From Ramlibacter monticola (GTDB lineage: Bacteria > Pseudomonadota > Gammaproteobacteria > Burkholderiales > Burkholderiaceae_C): a stretch of 64,000 nucleotides of DNA. The notes beneath the pieces were generated by a model. It had not been told where the DNA came from. It did not search any database and saw only the letters and a program-made list of their open reading frames with translations. Shown one piece after another: positions 59,850-64,000 of the stretch (its first letter is position 1; each line of letters starts with the position of its first letter). The translations under genes and the position numbers were made by a program. Where the stretch lies: contig NZ_JAEQNE010000007.1 in assembly GCF_016722785.1 (NCBI RefSeq), positions 124,001 to 188,000 of the forward strand. Reading direction: 5' to 3'.

Positions 59850-60565
59850 GCCAGACCCTGCTGAAGGTGAGCGGGCTGAAGGTGGCCTATGGCGGCATCC
59901 AGGCCGTCAAGGGCGTCGATTTCGAAGTCCACGAGGGCGAACTGGTCACCCTGATCGGCTCCAACGGCGCCGGCAAGACCACCACCATGAAGGCCATCAC
60001 CGGCCTGCTGGCCCTGAACGCCGGCGACATCCAGTACCTGGGCCGCAGCATCCGCGGCCGCGGCCCCTGGGACCTGGTGAAGGAAGGCCTGGCGATGGTG
60101 CCCGAAGGCCGCGGCGTGTTCACCCGCATGACCATCACCGAGAACCTGCAGATGGGCGCGCACATCCGCAGCGGCGACAAGGCGGGCGTGGCGCAGGACA
60201 TGGAGCGGGTCTTCGCCACCTTCCCGCGCCTGAAGGAACGCCGCGACCAGCTCGCCGGCACCATGTCGGGCGGCGAACAGCAGATGCTGGCCATGGGCCG
60301 CGCGCTCATGAGCCGGCCCAAGGTGCTGCTGATGGACGAGCCCTCCATGGGCCTGTCGCCGATCATGGTGGACAAGATCTTCGAGGTGGTGCGCGAGGTG
60401 CACGACCAGGGCGTGACCGTGCTGCTGGTGGAGCAGAACGCCAGCCGCGCGCTGGAGATCGCGGACCGCGGCTACGTCATGGAGTCGGGGGTGATCAGCA
60501 TGAGCGGGGAAGCCCGGGACATGCTGACCGACCCGAAGGTCCGCGCCGCCTACCTGGGCGAATAA
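59846..60565 (+). CDS. livF: Branched-chain amino acid ABC transporter ATPase LivF
   Basis: A 239-residue ATPase with Walker A GSNGAGKT at 38-45, signature MSGGEQQMLAMGRAL and Walker B LLMDEPSMGLSP. The ATG at 59846 overlaps the livG stop as ATGA, showing translational coupling. It ends the liv operon. Confidence 0.95.
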   Translation: MSQTLLKVSGLKVAYGGIQAVKGVDFEVHEGELVTLIGSNGAGKTTTMKAITGLLALNAGDIQYLGRSIRGRGPWDLVKEGLAMVPEGRGVFTRMTITENLQMGAHIRSGDKAGVAQDMERVFATFPRLKERRDQLAGTMSGGEQQMLAMGRALMSRPKVLLMDEPSMGLSPIMVDKIFEVVREVHDQGVTVLLVEQNASRALEIADRGYVMESGVISMSGEARDMLTDPKVRAAYLGE

Positions 60566-60576
60566 GGGCTTTCCTT

Positions 60577-60660
60577 CTTCCCCTCCGGGGGAAGGGTTGG
60601 GCTGGGGCGCGCACGCCCCCGCTCCAATACTCCTCTTTTCCCACCCCAGCCCCGGGAATT
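60577..60660. repeat. Extragenic repeat after livF
   Basis: A hairpin CTTCCCC / GGGGAAG (60577-60594) is followed by GC-skewed repeats such as GGGCTGGGG and CCACCCCAGCCC. Read on the minus strand it encodes PQPNPSPGGEEG, a string that recurs in extragenic repeats of many proteobacteria. Confidence 0.6.
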
Positions 60661-60818
60661 CTCCCCACCCCGCGTCTGCGAAATGTCGCGGAGCCACCGC
60701 CCCGTTCCCAAACGGCGCCGAATTGCTTACCATTTTCTGACGGATCCTTGATCCAATGCAGGGAAGGCACGGCACGATCCGTGCTGGACGGGCCCAGGCG
60801 ACAAATCCGGAGACAAGC

Positions 60819-61013
60819 ATGGCTGAACACGAGAAGGTACTCAGGCACGGGCTGCAGCATCCGCCCGGCGGCCATGTTCGCTCGGCGTCGCGGGATGACG
60901 ACAGTCGCGAACCGGAAGAGGGGGGCCTGCTGACCAGCCCGGCTTTCTGGATCGGCGGTGTGCTCTGTCTCTTGACATGGGTCAGCGTTCTTGCGTTCCT
61001 CGGTTTCCTCTGA
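60819..61013 (+). CDS. Small single-pass membrane protein
   Basis: A 64-residue protein, too short for family recognition. A charged N-terminus (MAEHEKVLRHGLQHPPGGHV) precedes one hydrophobic segment (about 43-63) at the very C-terminus, the pattern of a tail-anchored protein. GGAGA lies 7 nt before the ATG. It lies between the liv operon and the exopolysaccharide genes; a role in surface polysaccharide export is possible but unproven. Confidence 0.55.
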   Translation: MAEHEKVLRHGLQHPPGGHVRSASRDDDSREPEEGGLLTSPAFWIGGVLCLLTWVSVLAFLGFL

Positions 61014-61020
61014 TCTCCGG

Positions 61021-61066
61021 GTCGGATATTCTTCTACCTATGTCGGACTTCCTTCTTAGTTCCGAC
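61021..61066. promoter_or_regulatory. GTCGGA direct and inverted motifs upstream of the polysaccharide locus
   Basis: GTCGGA occurs at 61021 and 61042 (21-nt spacing, both followed by a TTCTTCT/CTTCTTA stretch) and inverted as TCCGAC at 61061. The helical spacing suggests a protein-binding site, but no regulator is known. Confidence 0.3.
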
Positions 61067-61254
61067 TACGCGTTTCACCTAAGGGTCCCTACCTAGTCGC
61101 GTTCCTGCGACGGGCCCCTGCTCATCCAGGAGCAGTCCTTCACTATTACCGCTATTCGACGAATGGCGGCTTCCCTCCGTTGCCTCGGCTGTGTACCATC
61201 GCGGCTGCCTTGTAGTTTCCGAACTATCAATTTGTAACAAATGGGCGAGGGATA

Positions 61255-61950
61255 ATGTATCGGTCGAACGATGAGTACGTGGGCGCCGACGGTGAGTGGG
61301 TCCATGAGGCGGGAGTCGGTGCCGAACGAGAGGTGCGCCTGAATGCGGGCGTCAAGCGGGCGATGGACATCCTGGGGGCTGTCGCGCTGCTGGTCTTCTT
61401 CCTTCCTTTGCTGCTGGTGGTCGCACTCGGCGTGCGCATGAGTTCCCGCGGCCCGATCATCTACTCGCAGGAGCGGATCGGTCTGGGCGGCAAGAAATTC
61501 CGGTTCTACAAGTTCCGCTCCATGGTGGAGAACTCGGAGGAGGTGTTCACCTCCTTCCTGGACAGCGACCACGAGGCGCGGGCGCAGTGGGAGAAGTACC
61601 AGAAGCTGGATCGGGATCCCCGGATCACGGCTTTCGGGAAGTTCATCCGCAAGACGAGCCTCGACGAGTTTCCGCAGTTCTGGAACGTGCTGGTGGGTGA
61701 TATGAGCCTGGTCGGGCCGCGACCTTGCATGCCGAACCAGAAGGACCTGTACGGCGTGTACTGGCGTCATTACTGTGCTGTCCGCCCAGGGTTGACTGGC
61801 CTGTGGCAAGTAAGTGGCCGGAACCGGCTTACGTACCAGCAAAGGGTGCTGCTAGACGCTCAGTACGTGCGCAACTGGTCAGTCTGGCGGGATATTCAGA
61901 TTCTCGCGCGCACGGTGAGCGTTGTTCTGACTGCGCAGGGGTCTCGCTGA
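61255..61950 (+). CDS. Exopolysaccharide sugar-phosphate transferase (WcaJ/PglC-type)
   Basis: A 231-residue polyprenyl-phosphate sugar-1-phosphate transferase that puts the first sugar on the lipid carrier. One hydrophobic segment (about 38-60), then the family motifs SQERIGLGGKKFRFYKFRSM, DEFPQFWNVLVGDMSLVGPR and RPGLTGLWQVSGRN. It lacks the multi-span N-terminal domain of WcaJ, so it is the short form. GCGAGG precedes the ATG. The stretch upstream (61014-61254) has no gene. Confidence 0.92.
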   Translation: MYRSNDEYVGADGEWVHEAGVGAEREVRLNAGVKRAMDILGAVALLVFFLPLLLVVALGVRMSSRGPIIYSQERIGLGGKKFRFYKFRSMVENSEEVFTSFLDSDHEARAQWEKYQKLDRDPRITAFGKFIRKTSLDEFPQFWNVLVGDMSLVGPRPCMPNQKDLYGVYWRHYCAVRPGLTGLWQVSGRNRLTYQQRVLLDAQYVRNWSVWRDIQILARTVSVVLTAQGSR

Positions 61951-62288
61951 CAGACATCCTGACGAGCACAGGAGGTCTAAGAGATCAGCTACAGTCGACC
62001 GTTGCGCATAGCTCCAGCCGAGAAAGTGTTACGTGATAGCGGCGCGTCCACAGTCGGTTGCCTGACAGAGTTTCCTTATCTTGGGTTGCTCGGTAGCGAG
62101 CGTCTGCCCATCCACTGCAGAATGGGCTTCGGCTTTCCCTCCAAACATATTGCGCCTGCATCTCAGCCTTCGCCGGATTAGAGCAGGTAATCCAAGTTTA
62201 TTCACGGATGGAGAGTCTTTGTCGAACCGCAAGGTAGGCAAAGCAGTGCGCCAGCTTCGTCCGCACGAATTTTAAATCAACGGGAAAA
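61951..62288. other. Intergenic stretch without a gene
   Basis: AT-richer than the core genome. I see no RNA gene or convincing frame in it. AGGAGG at 61970-61975 looks like a ribosome-binding site but no coding frame of useful length follows. It may hold a promoter for the next gene or remnants of a lost gene. Confidence 0.5.
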
Positions 62289-63539
62289 GTGAAAATTCTT
62301 CTGTATAGCTTGAATTTTGCACCCGAACTGACTGGGATCGGCAAGTACACCGGCGAAATGGCAAAGTGGCTGGCGGAACGCGGGCATGATGTGCGAGTCG
62401 TGACGGGTCACCCTTACTATCCGGAATGGAGGGTGCACAGTGGCTATAAAGCCAACGAATTTCGCCGCGAAATGTGGAATAACGTCACGGTTATACGGTG
62501 TCCCCTATGGGTTCCGGCACGTGCGAACGGGATACGTCGACTTCTGCACCTAGGTTCATTCGCTTGTACGAGTTTCCTCGCAATGCTGGGACAACTCAAA
62601 TGGCGCCCGCAGATCGTTTGGGTGGTCGAACCAGCGCTGTTTTGTGCGCCGACTGCGTTATTGGTTTCACGCCTGAGCTCCGCGCGCAGTTGGCTCCACA
62701 TTCAGGACTACGAAGTGGACGCTGCCTTCGCAATGGGTCTATTGAAGGGCAGAGGCCTAAAGTCCATTGCTCTCCGCGTTGAGAGTTGGCTGATGCAACG
62801 ATTTCACATCGTTTCCACTATCTCCGGTCGGATGCTGGAATTGGCCGCAAAGAAGGGCGTTCATAGAGATCAACTCGTGCCATTGCCTAACTGGGTGGAT
62901 ATCTCTGCTATTAGACCTATCCGGACGACGAGCGTCTACCGCAAGACCATGGGTGCTGGGGAGCGAACCGTGGTTGTGCTGTACTCCGGAAACATGGGTA
63001 CCAAGCAGGGTTTAGAGGTCGTTGCTCGGGTCGCGCGAGATTTGTCTCAAGACGGGGAGATCCTCTTTGTGCTCTGCGGTGACGGTGCCGGCAAAGACGA
63101 ACTGGTTCAGCAATGCGCCGGCCTAAAAAACGTTAAGTTCCTTGCCCTCCAACCGCAAGAGGCTCTAAACGACCTGCTCGGAGCGGCCGATATCCATCTT
63201 CTTCCGCAGCGCGCAGACGCCGCAGATCTGGTGCTTCCGTCGAAGCTTACGGGAATGTTGGCGAGCGGCCGCCCGGTGATCGCCACAGCGCTCGCAGAAA
63301 CGGAACTTGGCACCGTCATAACCCACGCCCGGTGTGGATTGCTTGTGCCACCTGATGACCCGGCCGCGTTGGCTAAAGCAATTCGCCAACTTGCGGGTGA
63401 CGGTGGCCGCCGCATGGAGATGGGGTTGGCTGCGCGAGCGTATGCAGAGCAGCACTTAGATATCAACGAAATCCTGGACCGGTTCTCATCGGATGCTTCA
63501 GGGCAGGATCAGACAAGAGAAAAGCTCAATCTACAATGA
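62289..63539 (+). CDS. GT4-family glycosyltransferase (WcaI-like)
   Basis: A 416-residue transferase. The N-terminal Rossmann domain begins MKILLYSLNFAPELTGIGKY (typical of colanic acid WcaI-like enzymes), and the C-terminal GT-B domain has VVLYSGNMGTKQGLEVV and LVLPSKLTGMLASGRPVIAT. It should add a sugar from a nucleotide donor at the cytoplasmic face. The start is GTG. Codon usage (TTA, ATA, AGA) and lower GC differ from the rest of the window, consistent with transfer. Confidence 0.92.
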   Translation: MKILLYSLNFAPELTGIGKYTGEMAKWLAERGHDVRVVTGHPYYPEWRVHSGYKANEFRREMWNNVTVIRCPLWVPARANGIRRLLHLGSFACTSFLAMLGQLKWRPQIVWVVEPALFCAPTALLVSRLSSARSWLHIQDYEVDAAFAMGLLKGRGLKSIALRVESWLMQRFHIVSTISGRMLELAAKKGVHRDQLVPLPNWVDISAIRPIRTTSVYRKTMGAGERTVVVLYSGNMGTKQGLEVVARVARDLSQDGEILFVLCGDGAGKDELVQQCAGLKNVKFLALQPQEALNDLLGAADIHLLPQRADAADLVLPSKLTGMLASGRPVIATALAETELGTVITHARCGLLVPPDDPAALAKAIRQLAGDGGRRMEMGLAARAYAEQHLDINEILDRFSSDASGQDQTREKLNLQ

Positions 63540-63688
63540 TGCCCATGCGTGATGCGTCGCAGGCGCTGTGTAGAAATCGACTTTCAGATCGACACCAAGG
63601 AAGTTGAAGTTCCGTCGCGCTGCCAACAGATGTCATATGAATACGGAAACCGACGCTCCGGTTGAGATTCGACGAGGGTTAACAGGAT

Positions 63689-63694
63689 GAGGGG
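63689..63694 (+). promoter_or_regulatory. Shine-Dalgarno GAGGGG that decides a TTG start
   Basis: GAGGGG lies 6 nt before the TTG at 63701; the frame has no ATG or GTG between its upstream stop (63680-63682) and this TTG. Confidence 0.6.
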
Positions 63695-63700
63695 TGGAAC

Positions 63701-64000
63701 TTGAATTCGAAGCTTCTGGTGGTTTCTCTTAAATCGGCCGTAGGTCGACGAGAGCAGTTGAAGCGGACATTCCCGGCGATGTTCCCGCTCTTCGAGATTG
63801 TGGAGGCAGTCGACGGGTCAAAAATCTCGTCCGTAGACTATTTTCGCGCAATCACGCCGTACTTCCAGTCTAGCCGTGATGTCATGAGCCCCGGAGAAGT
63901 AGGTTGTTCCCTTAGCCATATGAGGTGCTACGAGGAAGCCGTAAAGGCAAATCAGCCTGTGTTGGTGCTTGAGGATGATGTCACAGGAACGGATCAGGCG
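63701..64000 (+). CDS. GT25-family glycosyltransferase (3' end outside window)
   Basis: The first 100 codons of a glycosyltransferase of the LPS/lipooligosaccharide GT25 family: VVSLKSAVGRREQLKRTFP, FEIVEAVDGS, and the signature SPGEVGCSLSHMRCYEEAV with VLVLEDDV. These enzymes add galactose-type sugars to LPS or EPS. The start is TTG, supported by GAGGGG. The AT-rich composition matches the preceding gene, so both belong to a transferred polysaccharide locus that continues past the window. Confidence 0.88.
   Translation, partial: MNSKLLVVSLKSAVGRREQLKRTFPAMFPLFEIVEAVDGSKISSVDYFRAITPYFQSSRDVMSPGEVGCSLSHMRCYEEAVKANQPVLVLEDDVTGTDQA

Noticed and set aside
62029..62241. Short frames in the 338-bp gap before the GT4 gene
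   Set aside because: No ribosome-binding site, no homology, present on both strands equally.

Overview
The window is high-GC DNA whose gene content (PurN, RarA, LolACD, a Bug/TctC solute-binding protein, TctAB, a DUF3422 protein, an RpfE-type protein beside RecJ) points to a betaproteobacterium of the order Burkholderiales, most likely family Comamonadaceae (Ramlibacter/Variovorax-like). The family placement is inferred from gene content and protein similarity recalled from memory; no search was run. No rRNA, tRNA, CRISPR array or transposase gene was found.

Layout. 1-4608: recJ (cut by the window edge) and an RpfE-type gene on the minus strand, divergent from lolC-lolD. 4609-8697: minus-strand operon of an S1C serine protease, a MoxR ATPase, a DUF58 protein and a von Willebrand A protein. 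8829-18294: TatD hydrolase, an unknown protein, a spermidine-synthase-like protein, an orphan GspE-type ATPase, tctB-tctA, a small membrane-anchored protein, DUF3422 and an SDR protein. 18442-27801: EamA transporter, quinone oxidoreductase, NUDIX protein, a Bug protein with a 3-hydroxyisobutyrate-dehydrogenase-like protein, then a plus-strand run of LVIVD protein, CobW GTPase, amidohydrolase and a flavin reductase fused to an IclR-like domain. 27988-35393: response regulator, Na/Pi cotransporter, ribF-ileS-lspA, HNH nuclease. 35407-45043: lipoprotein hydrolase, a PimC/PimD-like acyl-CoA dehydrogenase pair, yceH, purN, M48 peptidase, RsmB-family methyltransferase, desaturase. 45233-50298: secreted repeat protein, a RES/Xre toxin-antitoxin island, DUF3597 protein, rpmG, rpmB, trxB, Crp/Fnr regulator. 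50381-60565: ftsK, lolA, a large lipoprotein, rarA and livHMGF. 60819-64000: start of an exopolysaccharide locus (small membrane protein, sugar-phosphate transferase, GT4 and GT25 glycosyltransferases), visibly AT-richer than the rest.

Most notable: (i) the RES/Xre module at 45.7-47.3 kb has a toxin frame broken by a single TGA where Trp is expected just before the conserved Ser. It is flanked by 60-bp inverted repeats (46/60 identical, no gaps) that seem to split an older terminator between two convergent genes, so it looks like a non-autonomous mobile cassette. (ii) Two copies of a long near-palindromic element, each between convergent genes, show a compensatory base change between their arms. 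(iii) A flavin reductase is fused to an IclR-type effector domain. (iv) Several genes have a -10-like hexamer only 6-8 nt before the start codon, suggesting leaderless transcripts.
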